From positions 1 to 30,428 of the forward strand of contig CAKTVK010000014.1 of NCBI GenBank assembly GCA_934623455.1: a stretch of DNA of 30,428 bases, given 5' to 3'. Positions 1 through 7,457 of the stretch are shown here, piece after piece. The DNA comes from an uncultured Eggerthellaceae bacterium. GTDB taxonomy: Bacteria > Actinomycetota > Coriobacteriia > Coriobacteriales > Eggerthellaceae. The notes under the pieces were generated by a model. That model did not search any database and was not told the DNA's origin. It saw nothing but the letters and a program-made list of their open reading frames with translations. The translations under genes were made by a program, and so were the position numbers. The first letter of the stretch is position 1. Each line of letters begins with the position of its first letter.

Positions 1-102
1 GAACATGGTCTTATCCGGTGGGAAACCGAAAAATTAGGAGCTTCTTTTACGGCTCTTCTTAGAGATGCCATTCGAATGCGGTTCAACGATGATTGTCTTT
101 GA
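1..102 (+). CDS. Unidentified protein, C-terminal 33 residues only
   Basis: Frame 1 is open from the window edge to a TGA at 100-102 and gives a 33-residue tail that includes LGASFTALLRDAIRMRFN. The alternating hydrophobic and basic pattern would fit the last helix of a small DNA-binding protein such as a ribbon-helix-helix type, but 33 residues are too few to assign a family. The XRE gene follows on the same strand after its own promoter, whose -35 lies inside the end of this gene. Confidence 0.45.
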   Translation, partial: EHGLIRWETEKLGASFTALLRDAIRMRFNDDCL

Positions 103-120
103 ATCACGATGAGTTATAAT
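93..120 (+). promoter_or_regulatory. Sigma70-type promoter of the XRE regulator gene
   Basis: TTGTCT at 93-98 and a perfect TATAAT at 115-120 are separated by 16 bases. The start codon of the regulator lies about 78 bases downstream, leaving room for the palindromic repeats at 123-176 in the leader. Confidence 0.55.
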
Positions 121-122
121 AT

Positions 123-176
123 AGATAAATTATTCATATTTATCTGAATATACCTTATTAAATGTAACTTCAGATA
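123..176. promoter_or_regulatory. Operator-like inverted repeats upstream of the XRE gene
   Basis: AGATAAA at 123-129 and TTTATCT at 139-145 form a 7-bp dyad with a 9-base spacer. TATCTGAA at 141-148 and TTCAGATA at 169-176 form a second, perfect 8-bp dyad. The AGATA half-site is therefore present three times just downstream of the -10 box. Self-repression by the XRE protein is a reasonable inference but is not shown by the sequence. Confidence 0.4.
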
Positions 177-197
177 TGAGAGAAGGTTTATTTAAAT

Positions 198-695
198 ATG
201 AGTACGGCTAGTGCGATTGGTCGAAACATTAAGAGCGTCAGAACTGAAAGAGGAATGACGCAGCACGATATCTATGAAGCTACCGGCATTTCTACTTCTC
301 AACTGAGTTCTTACGAAAACGGTAAGCAAATGATCGGTTTGCCAACGCTAGCGAAAATCGCTGTAGCTCTTAACACTTCAATCGATCGCCTGTATTTCGG
401 GGCTCCCAGCGAAGCGTTTCTGAATGAAACCGAAGATTTCGGCGAGACCGTGGTCAACTGTTTCAAGAAGTTGCGCGAGCTTGGGGTTGTCAGCTCCGTA
501 AGTCATCCCATGGGAGGCGGAAGCGATTCCGCCCGCATCGAAAAATGCGGTTACGAATTAGCTCGCATGTTTTCCACACTTAGAGAATTCAACTATCACA
601 AAGATTACTATCCCGACGAAAACATCTTTCTTGAACAACTCTACAAATCTGTTTCGAACGAAATAAACAAACGAGAAGAGTGTCGATGTTCATAA
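198..695 (+). CDS. XRE-family helix-turn-helix transcriptional regulator
   Basis: This 165-aa protein has an N-terminal Cro/C1-type HTH at about residues 8-65: IGRNIKSVRTERGMTQHDI, then the turn and recognition helix ATGISTSQLSSYENGKQ, then IGLPTLAKIAVALNTSIDRL. Such proteins bind short DNA palindromes as dimers and often repress their own promoter. Residues 70-165 match no domain I recognise; they are predicted helical and may bind a ligand or partner. The start is an ATG with AGAAGG at 181-186. The region is AT-richer than the pilus operon and is followed by hairpins and unassigned DNA, which fits an accessory insertion, although no integrase or attachment site is visible. Confidence 0.85.
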   Translation: MSTASAIGRNIKSVRTERGMTQHDIYEATGISTSQLSSYENGKQMIGLPTLAKIAVALNTSIDRLYFGAPSEAFLNETEDFGETVVNCFKKLRELGVVSSVSHPMGGGSDSARIEKCGYELARMFSTLREFNYHKDYYPDENIFLEQLYKSVSNEINKREECRCS

Positions 696-711
696 TGCCT
701 TGAATTTACAT

Positions 712-742
712 TCTCTACTGGGACAAATTGTCCCAGTAGAGA
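712..742. repeat. Perfect 15-bp inverted repeat after the XRE gene
   Basis: The arm TCTCTACTGGGACAA (712-726) is followed by one base and its exact reverse complement (728-742). As RNA it would fold as a 13-bp stem with a 5-base loop. There is no T-run after it, so a classical rho-independent terminator is not shown. It may be a terminator-like hairpin for the XRE transcript or a protein-binding palindrome. The core TTGTCCCA recurs at 1019-1026. Confidence 0.6.
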
Positions 743-953
743 CAATTCAACTCACAGCCGATTGACGCCAGGCCACCTGCATTTATTCTAAACTGATATC
801 TCAGATAGTTTGCTGTGTTAACCTGCTATTTTATATCCGCTATGCAAACAACCTGCGATTTTTGATTGCACTAGCCGCTGGTAGTAAGCCACTTTTTCGG
901 GTCGAAATAGACAGATTTCGGGCTTGAATCAGCGGTTTCCGCGCTTCTTCCGC

Positions 954-1004
954 CAACTGGGACTCAACTGGAACTCAGCACCGGTGAGTTTCGGTTGAGT
1001 CCCA
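954..1004. repeat. 20-bp near-perfect hairpin with an 11-bp tandem repeat
   Basis: The arms are 958-977 and 985-1004 with a 7-base loop (GCACCGG); 18 of 20 pairs are Watson-Crick and the other two are G-U or G-T. The left side contains a tandem duplication of CAACTGGRACT (954-964 and 965-975). No T-run follows on either strand. The arm end TGGGAC/GTCCCA is shared with the palindrome at 712-742. Confidence 0.6.
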
Positions 1005-1281
1005 CAAAAGGAAGCAGCGTTGTCCCAATAGAATGCTGCCGCGTTTGTCTCGCATAAACAAATCGACACCATATAGACGAGACGCAGTATTCGATTTTAT
1101 CGAGTGGGAATAGCGAAACCAGTCCTAAGCTAATTTGCCCAAACCACACTGCGACGATTGTTTCATTTCGCGCGGTAAATCGTCTTTCTCGATTCAAGTT
1201 GTCGAAAAATCGGAGCCGATGCGCAAAATATTCCTGTTCGGGGTAGGTAGGCAAAGCTGCTTCAAAAGAGCCATCCTGCAT
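964..1281 (-). CDS. Doubtful ORF, possibly coupled to the 33-aa peptide
   Basis: This 105-aa frame starts at an ATG that overlaps the end of the small peptide ORF (1262-1363) and is preceded by AGGAAG about five bases upstream, an arrangement typical of translational coupling. The first 40 residues (for example FEAALPTYPEQEYFAHRLRF) look protein-like; the rest does not. The stop codon lies inside the hairpin at 958-1004, and part of the coding frame is the left arm of an inverted repeat. It could be a decayed gene or chance. I recognise no family. Confidence 0.15.
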   Translation of the reverse strand: MQDGSFEAALPTYPEQEYFAHRLRFFDNLNRERRFTARNETIVAVWFGQISLGLVSLFPLDKIEYCVSSIWCRFVYARQTRQHSIGTTLLPFVGLNRNSPVLSSS

Positions 1282-1414
1282 TGCTTCCTGTGACCTGGGG
1301 AAATGCGATGTAAAACGCTGCGTATCCGAGCAAAACGAGCGAAAACGCGATGATTCCGCTCATGCATATGCCCCGAACAGGAATATTTTGCACATTCGCG
1401 GCGAAAAAACGACA
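1200..1414. repeat. MITE-like structure with 44-base inverted repeats
   Basis: Positions 1200-1243 and 1371-1414 are inverted copies. The inner 21 bases (1223-1243 and 1371-1391) are identical, and the whole arms agree at about 34 of 44 positions without gaps. The outer ends read TGTCG and CGACA. No clear target-site duplication flanks the structure. The enclosed 127 bases carry the possible 33-aa peptide ORF. It may be a miniature inverted-repeat element or an inverted duplication of a regulatory segment. Confidence 0.5.
1262..1363 (-). CDS. Candidate 33-aa single-pass membrane peptide
   Basis: An ATG at 1363 opens a 33-codon frame whose product begins MSGIIAFSLVLLGYAAFYIA and ends in a polar stretch and GWLF. 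The hydrophobic segment spans residues 3-21, which fits one transmembrane helix. Its size and shape resemble small accessory subunits of transporters (for example MetS-type subunits of NSS carriers), but no transporter gene is adjacent, so that is only an analogy. The only SD-like bases are GGGG about seven bases upstream. The upstream region is the right arm of an inverted repeat. Composition is the main evidence that it is real. Confidence 0.3.
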   Translation of the reverse strand: MSGIIAFSLVLLGYAAFYIAFPQVTGSNAGWLF

Positions 1415-1571
1415 AGATGGACATGAAGCAAAGAAGTGAGAGGATGGGAGAGCGCGAATAGAGGGTAGAGCGGGACGAGAAAGAGGGCGGCCGCATCGAA
1501 ACACAAAGCGGCAAGGTGATTCGCACATATCAAAACTGCATACAACCTCAAGCGCACACCAACTAACGCAC

Positions 1572-1603
1572 TACCGCATTGTTTCACGGGAAACAATGCG
1601 GTA
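1572..1603. promoter_or_regulatory. parS: parS-like ParB-binding palindrome, one base off consensus
   Basis: TGTTTCACGGGAAACA (1580-1595) differs at one central position from the perfect sites near parAB (TGTTTCACGTGAAACA). It sits within a perfect 14-bp inverted repeat, 1572-1585 and 1590-1603. The extended arms (TACCGCAT/ATGCGGTA) differ from those at the other sites, so it is not a duplicated copy of one of them. It lies about 19 kb from parB. Confidence 0.6.
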
Positions 1604-1827
1604 TCTATGACAGATCGGCTGTTTTATTGTCCCGCCCACCAGGGAATACGATAGAATAGGCTCTGTGTGTTCATACGCATATTAATGCGATTCGTGCTCT
1701 CGTATGGGAGCTTGAACCGCGCCCATGTACGAGCGCAGGGGTAAATGCCTTTACTACCGCAGCGCCAACCAAACCGACAACAATTACGCGGCTGCGCACC
1801 CGCTTAAAACCAGCAGAAAGGCAGCTC

Positions 1828-2742
1828 TTGCACCGCTTTCGTCACATTGCAGCATTGACTTTCGCCCTGCTGCTCCTTTCCGCTTGCCTGTGCTCTTGCG
1901 GCAACGCGAAAGCAGCAGTCGCGGGAAAAGACGGTAGCGGCTACGATATCCCCGACACACGCACAACCGTGTTTGACCAGGCAGCAGCCACCAGCGCGCG
2001 CGGCTGCGCAATTGACACAAGCAATGCCGCCGCCGGATACATTTGTGCGCAGGCAACCAGCGCAAGCTCCCTGAAGTTCCAAGTGCTTTGCAATGGCAAC
2101 AGCTACAACTACGACATGCCCAACGATGGAACGACCGAGGCCTTCCCCTTGAACATGGGAGACGGCACGTACACGCTGCGCGTCATGCAGAAAATCGAAG
2201 GCAACAACTACGTTCAGCTGTTCTCGACGCAGGTTGACGTGCAGCTGGACTCTGAATTCGAGCCGTTTTTGACCCCGAGCATCTACTGCGATTTCAGCTC
2301 GGAAAGCGATTGCGTGAAAAAAGCACGTGAGCTGGCGGCGAACGCAAAAGACCAGGCCACAGCGGCAGAAGCCATTTATAACTGGATTGTAAACAACATT
2401 ACCTACGACACCGAAAAAGCGGCTCAAATGCAAAACGCCACGGGATATTTGCCCGATCCTGACGAAACGTTTCATGCGAAAACGGGCATCTGCTTCGACT
2501 ACGCTTCGCTTGCGGCGGCCATGCTGCGCAGCGTGGGGATTCCCACGAAAATTGTGACAGGATATGTGGCCGATCAATCTATTTATCACGCCTGGAATAT
2601 GGTGTATATGCAGGACAAATGGGTGAACGTGAGTTTCACGGCGCAGGAAGGGGAATGGACGCGCATCGACACGACGTTCGCCGCTTCGGGGCCGCAAGTT
2701 GTGGGCGGAAAAGACGATTACGTGGATAGGTTCACCTACTAG
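1828..2742 (+). CDS. Transglutaminase-like lipoprotein
   Basis: This 304-aa protein begins with a signal sequence ending in a lipobox-like LLSAC (Cys20) or LCSC (Cys24), so it is probably a lipid-anchored extracytoplasmic protein. Residues about 165-285 form a transglutaminase/protease-like core with a full putative triad: Cys222 in TGICFDYASLAAAMLRSVG, His254 in YHAWN and Asp281 in RIDTTF. Such domains act as cysteine proteases, transamidases or peptide cyclases; the substrate cannot be read. Residues 30-160 are an unassigned beta-rich segment. The start is TTG with AGAAAGG at 1815-1821. The downstream pilus operon is on the same strand after a 106-bp gap with a TATAAT box, so it may be separate. 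Confidence 0.85.
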   Translation: MHRFRHIAALTFALLLLSACLCSCGNAKAAVAGKDGSGYDIPDTRTTVFDQAAATSARGCAIDTSNAAAGYICAQATSASSLKFQVLCNGNSYNYDMPNDGTTEAFPLNMGDGTYTLRVMQKIEGNNYVQLFSTQVDVQLDSEFEPFLTPSIYCDFSSESDCVKKARELAANAKDQATAAEAIYNWIVNNITYDTEKAAQMQNATGYLPDPDETFHAKTGICFDYASLAAAMLRSVGIPTKIVTGYVADQSIYHAWNMVYMQDKWVNVSFTAQEGEWTRIDTTFAASGPQVVGGKDDYVDRFTY

Positions 2743-2765
2743 TACGTAGAAAACGATAGAGACGG

Positions 2766-2771
2766 TATAAT
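2766..2771 (+). promoter_or_regulatory. Possible -10 box of the pilus operon
   Basis: A perfect TATAAT lies 78 bases before the first pilus gene. No good -35 box is seen at the expected distance (TACGTA at 2743-2748), so this is a weak call. Confidence 0.35.
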
Positions 2772-2848
2772 AGAAAGTTGACCAGCGCCAAGACAGCAAA
2801 GCCAAAGGGCACAAGCAGCCGCCGAAGCGCAAAGAAGAGGAGAAACGC

Positions 2849-3901
2849 ATGAGCCAAAAAATGCTCGAAAGCAGCGCCATCAGCACCTTTTGCGATAGCG
2901 TTGCCGCCATGTTCTCTGCGGGCATTCAGGTTGATGAGGCGTTGAGCATCCTAAGTGAAAGCTCCGCCGATAAACAGTTCGTCCATATTTGCGCACAGGC
3001 GCACCGCTCGGTTGCCGCCGGCGCATCGCTTTCCGAAGCGCTTGAGCAAACGGGTGCGTTCCCGTCGCACGTGGTGGGTTCTTTAAGCGCAGGCGAAGAA
3101 TCGGGTCGCGTGGAAGAAGTGCTGCGTGGCCTGGCTCTTTACTATAACGAAGAAGCGCGCTTGTTCGCGAAGGTGCGCCAGTCCATTAGCTATCCGGCCA
3201 TTCTTTTCTGCATTATGGCGGTGATTATCGCGTTCGCCATTATGGTGGTGCTTCCCGTGTTCGCCGACGTGTACGCAGGTTTTGCCGGCAGCTTGACCGC
3301 CGGTTCCTTCAGCTCGCTGAACGTTTCTGTGGTGGTGGGCTGGGTTGCCCTTGCCGTGACCATCGTATGTGCGGTGCTGTGCATTGCCGGCAGCATTTTA
3401 GCGCGCAACGAGAACGGCCGCATGCGTCTGATCAGGTTCTTTGAAGGAATGCCCCTTACGCGCAAGGCAATGTATCAGCTGGCACTCAGCCGGTTTACCT
3501 CGGCGTTTTCCACGTATCTTTCTGCAGGCACGAACGTCGATGCCGCCATGGAATATTCCATGGCGCTGGTTGAGCACCGCGGACTGCGCACCAAGCTGAA
3601 GCAAACATGGCGCTCTATGATTGACCCAAACAACCCGCGAAGCCTGCAACAGGCGATATTCGAGAACAACGTGTTTGGAACAGCGTATTCGCGCATGCTG
3701 ACCATTGGCGCCGCCAGCGGCAACTTGGTTGAAGTGCTCAGCTCGCTTTCCGACATTTTCTTCGACGATGCCGTGGACCAAATCGACCGCACCATCGATA
3801 ACATTGAACCCATTATGGCGGCGTTCATGACCATTGCCGTGGGTGCCACGCTCGTTGCCGTAATGTTGCCGCTGATTGGCATCATGGGATCGCTGGGTTA
3901 G
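2849..3901 (+). CDS. GspF/PilC-family inner-membrane platform protein
   Basis: This 350-aa protein has the type II secretion F / PilC plan: a cytoplasmic helical domain (residues about 1-110, with SLSEALEQTGAFPSHVVGSLSAGEESG), a transmembrane pair at about 112-180, a second cytoplasmic repeat (LALSRFTSAFSTYLSAG), and a C-terminal helix near 322-345 (FMTIAVGATLVAVMLPLIG). In type IV pilus and type II secretion machines it couples the cytoplasmic ATPase to pilin insertion and removal. It is somewhat shorter than the usual ~400 residues. AGAGGAG precedes the ATG. It heads a same-strand run of six genes ending with a PilT-type ATPase; no PilB/GspE assembly ATPase or prepilin peptidase is in the window. 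Confidence 0.88.
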   Translation: MSQKMLESSAISTFCDSVAAMFSAGIQVDEALSILSESSADKQFVHICAQAHRSVAAGASLSEALEQTGAFPSHVVGSLSAGEESGRVEEVLRGLALYYNEEARLFAKVRQSISYPAILFCIMAVIIAFAIMVVLPVFADVYAGFAGSLTAGSFSSLNVSVVVGWVALAVTIVCAVLCIAGSILARNENGRMRLIRFFEGMPLTRKAMYQLALSRFTSAFSTYLSAGTNVDAAMEYSMALVEHRGLRTKLKQTWRSMIDPNNPRSLQQAIFENNVFGTAYSRMLTIGAASGNLVEVLSSLSDIFFDDAVDQIDRTIDNIEPIMAAFMTIAVGATLVAVMLPLIGIMGSLG

Positions 3902-3916
3902 CGCAAAGGCACGCAC

Positions 3917-4255
3917 ATGGCATTGGCAATCTACAAAGAACGAGCGCATGAACAGGCAAAACGTCGCAGATTTCTGCGGGATGTTTTGCCGTGGCTCATT
4001 ATTGCTGCGCTCATTTTCGGCGTGTTTTGCTTCCGCACCGTGTCTAGCAACATGCGCGAGCAAGGCGTTTTATCCATTCGCACCAGCATTCTGGAAGCCG
4101 CCGAGCAATGCTACGCCATCGAGGGCGCCTATCCGCCTTCGCTTGACCACCTGAAAGAGCAATACGGCATTCGCTACAACGAAGACGATTACCTGGTGAA
4201 TTACAACGTTTTCGCAGCGAATGTCCAGCCCACGGTCACGGTGACGCCGCGATGA
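3917..4255 (+). CDS. Small single-pass pilin-like protein
   Basis: This 112-aa protein has a basic N-terminal segment (KERAHEQAKRRR), one transmembrane helix at about residues 23-39, and an outside domain. The segment AIEGAYPPSLDHLKEQYGI resembles the C-terminal part of GspG-type pseudopilins, where a Y/FP motif follows the long helix. It lacks a prepilin peptidase motif (no Gly followed by a hydrophobic run with Glu at +5), so it may stay a plain membrane protein. Its stop overlaps the start of the next gene by 4 bases (ATGA), indicating coupled translation. No precise family recognised. Confidence 0.7.
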   Translation: MALAIYKERAHEQAKRRRFLRDVLPWLIIAALIFGVFCFRTVSSNMREQGVLSIRTSILEAAEQCYAIEGAYPPSLDHLKEQYGIRYNEDDYLVNYNVFAANVQPTVTVTPR

Positions 4256-4983
4256 ACGACGCGATCAGGACATATCAGCCGGAAACCGCACGCCAGGCGC
4301 AGCGGCAACAGCGGACACAGGTGGGCATGGCGGCATCGCATGATGGGCGCGCCGACCACATGGGGCAGTATTTCACGTTAGTGCTGTTCGGTGCGTTTGT
4401 AGTGTTGTTGCTTTTGGGCCTGTGGATGGGAACGGTCGCGTTTCGTACCATCACCGTCATGCAGGATGCCACCGATGATGCACGTCTGGCGCTTACGTCT
4501 CTGCAAAACCGCGTGCGCTCGTTTGACCAGGCAGATTCGTTTGGCACCGCCCAGGGTCCAGAAGGCCCCGCCATTGTGTTCACGTACAAGTTGGAAGCCG
4601 GCGACTACGAAACGCGCTTGTACCTGTACCAGGGCGCACTCGTGCAGGAGCTCGCGTTTTCCACCGACCCTTATCTGCCTATGACGGCCACGAAAATCGT
4701 TGAAACCTCTACGTTCGCATTCACCTGCGAAGACGGCCTGCTCAGCGTAACGTGTGACCAGGGAACCGTCGATGTTGCGCTGCGCAGCGAAGTTCTGGCC
4801 AGCACAAACGCTGGGGAAGGCGCTGCTGGTGCTGGCGCGGGCGAAGCGGGCAACGTCGCGGGGACAGAGGCGGCGAGCGGCGCGAATGCCGCGGACGCCG
4901 CAACGTCGAAGGCGGCGGAACCGGCGGACGCAAACGGCAACACAACGGGTGCAAGCGACTCGGCGGCAAAGGGAGGTGCGTAA
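4252..4983 (+). CDS. DUF4860-like single-pass protein of the pilus operon
   Basis: This 243-aa protein has a hydrophilic leader, one transmembrane helix at about 40-62 preceded by HMG (Gly38), an extracytoplasmic domain to about residue 180, and a low-complexity Ala/Gly/Glu/Thr tail (about 185-243). The size, topology and position fit DUF4860 proteins that accompany pilus genes in Coriobacteriia; that name is from memory and needs a profile search. The tail may span the cell wall or be a linker. It overlaps the previous gene by 4 bases and the next by 1 (TAATG). Confidence 0.7.
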   Translation: MNDAIRTYQPETARQAQRQQRTQVGMAASHDGRADHMGQYFTLVLFGAFVVLLLLGLWMGTVAFRTITVMQDATDDARLALTSLQNRVRSFDQADSFGTAQGPEGPAIVFTYKLEAGDYETRLYLYQGALVQELAFSTDPYLPMTATKIVETSTFAFTCEDGLLSVTCDQGTVDVALRSEVLASTNAGEGAAGAGAGEAGNVAGTEAASGANAADAATSKAAEPADANGNTTGASDSAAKGGA

Positions 4984-5579
4984 TGGATCCTCGAACTTCT
5001 TCGGAACGTACCACTTCCCCGAACAACCTCATCTCGCACTCTTTGCGGCGCAATCGAAAAGGCGCATGGCGCGGAACAGCGCTCATCGTTGAAATCCTGG
5101 TCATCTTAGTGGTGGTCGTTGCCTGCTTGACCGTTTTCGTCAAGCTGTTCAGCTACGCGTACACCAGCAATGCTTATGATCAGCATCGCGCGCACGCCAT
5201 CACGCTTGCAACGAACCAGGCGGAGCGCTTTACAGCGGATACTTCGCCTGCAACAGGCACGTTCACGCAGGACGAAGGGAAATACACGACTACCTGGACG
5301 GTCACGGCTGAACCGACCGAGCGCGGAACGCTCTACTCTGCCGTTATCTTGGTTTCCTATGCCGACCAGGAGCTTTACACGCTGAGTACCGCAAGTTACG
5401 TGAGCTCGGCGCCTGCAGCAGCGCCAACGGGCACAGCAACCAAGGCAGACGAAACCGCAAGCGAAGACGCCGATAATTCCGACGGCAAGAGCGGCAACGG
5501 AGGCAATGGGGACAGTGGCACCACTACCCCGAACAGCATCTCCGCCGTAGAAGCGTCCCCCTTGACAGGAGGTGAGTAG
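4983..5579 (+). CDS. Prepilin-like protein (minor pilin candidate)
   Basis: This 198-aa protein has a 31-residue leader with basic residues (RRNRKGAWRG), then TALIVEILVILVVVVACLTV as the hydrophobic helix. This is the closest to a type IV prepilin in the operon: Gly31 would be the -1 residue, with a Glu in the helix, although at +6 rather than +5. The periplasmic part (to about 150) has two regions with alternating beta character, followed by a Ser/Asn/Gly-rich tail ending near 190. GGGAGG precedes the ATG, which overlaps the upstream stop as TAATG. Role in the pilus is inferred from context and topology. Confidence 0.7.
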   Translation: MDPRTSSERTTSPNNLISHSLRRNRKGAWRGTALIVEILVILVVVVACLTVFVKLFSYAYTSNAYDQHRAHAITLATNQAERFTADTSPATGTFTQDEGKYTTTWTVTAEPTERGTLYSAVILVSYADQELYTLSTASYVSSAPAAAPTGTATKADETASEDADNSDGKSGNGGNGDSGTTTPNSISAVEASPLTGGE

Positions 5580-5580
5580 C

Positions 5581-6045
5581 GTGGCAAAGCACACTCGAAA
5601 ACTTTCGGGCATCCGCATTGGACCCATTACCATCTTGGTGTTCGTCATTACGCTGTGCATTGCCGTGCTGGCAACGCTTTCGGTTACCACCGCGCGCGCT
5701 AACACCGCCTCGACCGAACGGCAAATTTCGTTCACCAACGATGTATACGCGAACGAAACCGCAGCTCAAACCATGCTTTCCCTGGTTGATGCCGCACTGA
5801 CAGACGGAACAGACGGAGTACGGACGAACTTGAGCGCCATCGAGAAAGAAACGCGAACGGTGGCACGTCCGGGCAGCGCAACAGTAACGCTTTCAGGGAA
5901 CACGCTCAACGCGCTGTTTGAAACTGATTCCGGACGACAACTTATCGTCGAGCTAAAGCTTTCCGGATCAACGTACGAAATCGTAAAGTGGAAAACCGCC
6001 ATGAACTGGAAAGAAGAGAACAACGAAAAGCTCTGGGCAGGCTAG
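5581..6045 (+). CDS. Small single-pass pilin-like protein
   Basis: The protein is 154 aa from a GTG at 5581, chosen because AGGAGG at 5567-5572 is ideally spaced from it; the GTG at 5572 in the same frame would overlap that SD. The leader MAKHTRKLSGIRIG ends in Gly14, followed by one transmembrane helix (about 16-35), then a helical and a beta-rich part. The layout matches the two genes before it. There is no Glu in the helix and Pro follows the Gly, so processing by a prepilin peptidase is doubtful. One base separates it from the upstream stop. Confidence 0.7.
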   Translation: MAKHTRKLSGIRIGPITILVFVITLCIAVLATLSVTTARANTASTERQISFTNDVYANETAAQTMLSLVDAALTDGTDGVRTNLSAIEKETRTVARPGSATVTLSGNTLNALFETDSGRQLIVELKLSGSTYEIVKWKTAMNWKEENNEKLWAG

Positions 6046-6160
6046 CCGGGGTAAGCAGAGCACCAACTCAAGAAAAAAACAAACGGGGCAACCCGAAAAC
6101 ATGCGCAAACGCGCCAGACCGATACAGCGAAGCGACGCAACGCGAACAGGAGAAACGAAC

Positions 6161-7234
6161 ATGGAATTGAAGTCATTTTTGCAGCAAATGATCGACATCA
6201 AGGCATCCGATGTCTTCATCGTGGCGGGCCTTCCCATTTCCTACCGCTCAAACGGCCGCCAAAGCCGCATGAATGCCAGTCCGCTCACGCCCGAGCAAAC
6301 GTTGGCGTTCGTGAAAAGCGTGTATGCGCTCGCAGGACGCGATTGGAAGATTTTCGAAGAGAACCTGAACCACGACGATGACTTCTCCTTCGCGTTGCCC
6401 GGCGTGGGGCGTTTCCGTGCGAACATCTTCCGCCAGCGTGGCTCGCTTTCGGCGGTGATTCGCATTATCCCGTTTGGCTTGCCCGACCCCCAGGAGTTCA
6501 ACATTCCCGAAGAAGTGCTGCGCTGCAGCCGCTTCCAAAAAGGATTGGTGCTGGTCACGGGCCCAGCTGGCGCGGGTAAGTCCACCACACTCGCGTGCAT
6601 CATCGACCGACTGAACCACGAGCGCGTGGGTCACATTATCACCATGGAAGACCCCATTGAGTTCGCGCACAAGCACAATACGTGCATTGTGACGCAGCGC
6701 GAGATTCCCACCGATGTGGCAAGTTATGGCGAAGCGCTGCGTTCCGCCCTGCGCGAGGCCCCCGATATCATGCTTTTGGGCGAAATGCGCGATTACGAGA
6801 CCATCAGCACCGCGATTACGGCCGCGGAAACGGCGCAGCTGCTCCTTTCCACGCTGCACACTACCAGCGCGGCGGGCACCATCGACCGTATCATCGATGT
6901 CTTCCCTGCCACCCAGCAGCGCCAAATCCGCTTGCAGCTGGCTTCTTCGCTGCAGGCAATCGTTTCGCAACAGCTTATTCCCGCGCTTGACGGCGGCGTG
7001 ATTCCCGCGTTCGAAATCATGTTCATTACGCCGGCAATTCGCAACCTGATCCGCGAGGAAAAAACGTACCAGATTGACAGCGCCATTGCATCGGGAAGCA
7101 GCCTAGGCATGCGCACCATGGACCAAAGCCTGTTTGACCTGGTAAAACAAGGGAAGGTCAGCAAAGAAACCGCGCTTCAGTACAGCATCCACTACCAGGC
7201 GCTGAAGAAGCGTTTCGACGCTGAAGGCATGTAA
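6161..7234 (+). CDS. pilT: PilT-type pilus retraction ATPase
   Basis: This is a 357-aa hexameric ATPase of the PilT/PilU branch of the secretion-ATPase superfamily. Visible are the PAS-like N-domain (MELKSFLQQMIDIKASDVFI), Walker A GPAGAGKS at residues 134-141, the Asp box near MEDPIEF, Walker B-like IMLLGEMRD, the His box LLSTLHTTSAAGTIDRIID, and the PilT signature AIRNLIREEKT. Retraction ATPases depolymerise the pilus. The ATG at 6161 is preceded by AGGAG; an in-frame ATG at 6101 would add 20 poorly conserved-looking residues. It is the last gene of the operon and is followed by a large hairpin. The substrate fibre is uncertain because no standard major pilin is present. Confidence 0.9.
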   Translation: MELKSFLQQMIDIKASDVFIVAGLPISYRSNGRQSRMNASPLTPEQTLAFVKSVYALAGRDWKIFEENLNHDDDFSFALPGVGRFRANIFRQRGSLSAVIRIIPFGLPDPQEFNIPEEVLRCSRFQKGLVLVTGPAGAGKSTTLACIIDRLNHERVGHIITMEDPIEFAHKHNTCIVTQREIPTDVASYGEALRSALREAPDIMLLGEMRDYETISTAITAAETAQLLLSTLHTTSAAGTIDRIIDVFPATQQRQIRLQLASSLQAIVSQQLIPALDGGVIPAFEIMFITPAIRNLIREEKTYQIDSAIASGSSLGMRTMDQSLFDLVKQGKVSKETALQYSIHYQALKKRFDAEGM

Positions 7235-7272
7235 GCACCCCCGAAGCCACGCGCGAACGCACGCTGCTAGTA

Positions 7273-7338
7273 AAATCGGGCGGGGAAGGTGAAGCGAAGG
7301 CTGCGAAGCTTCTGAGCGAAACCTTCCCGGCCCGATTT
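7273..7338 (+). terminator. Long hairpin after the pilus operon
   Basis: Arms 7273-7290 and 7321-7338 pair at 17 of 18 positions, with a 30-base loop. It lies 38 bases after the pilT stop and may stop the transcript or protect its 3' end. No T-run follows, so simple rho-independent termination is not shown. Confidence 0.5.
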
Positions 7339-7380
7339 ACACAGCAAGCAAGCCGGAAGCAAAACCAGGCAAACGCCTCC

Positions 7381-7411
7381 AAAGCACAAAGAAGGGGGCC
7401 GAAGCCCCCTT
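7381..7411 (-). terminator. Rho-independent terminator of hpf
   Basis: On the minus strand AAGGGGGC, a TTCG tetraloop and GCCCCCTT are followed by CTTTGTGCTTT. It lies about 47 bases after the hpf stop. On the plus strand the same stem is followed only by CCC, so it is mainly a leftward terminator. Confidence 0.7.
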
Positions 7412-7457
7412 CCCAGAATCATTATAGCGACATGAAGCGCGCGCGACGAAACGCACC

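Larger units (their letters stand above)
743..1827. other. Long region without a confident gene
   Basis: About 1.1 kb separate the XRE gene from the transglutaminase-like gene. Several overlapping minus-strand frames are open here, but their products are rich in Arg, Ser and Pro and look random. What it does hold is structure: a 20-bp hairpin at 958-1004, a pair of 44-base inverted repeats at 1200-1243 and 1371-1414, a possible 33-aa peptide between them, and a parS-like palindrome at 1572-1603. From 743 to 957 I see nothing definable. Confidence 0.5.

Noticed and set aside
1804..2925. 373-aa open frame on the minus strand
   Set aside because: It lies opposite the transglutaminase-like gene, which has a signal sequence, catalytic motifs and an SD; the minus product has Arg/Val/His-rich composition typical of an antisense shadow.
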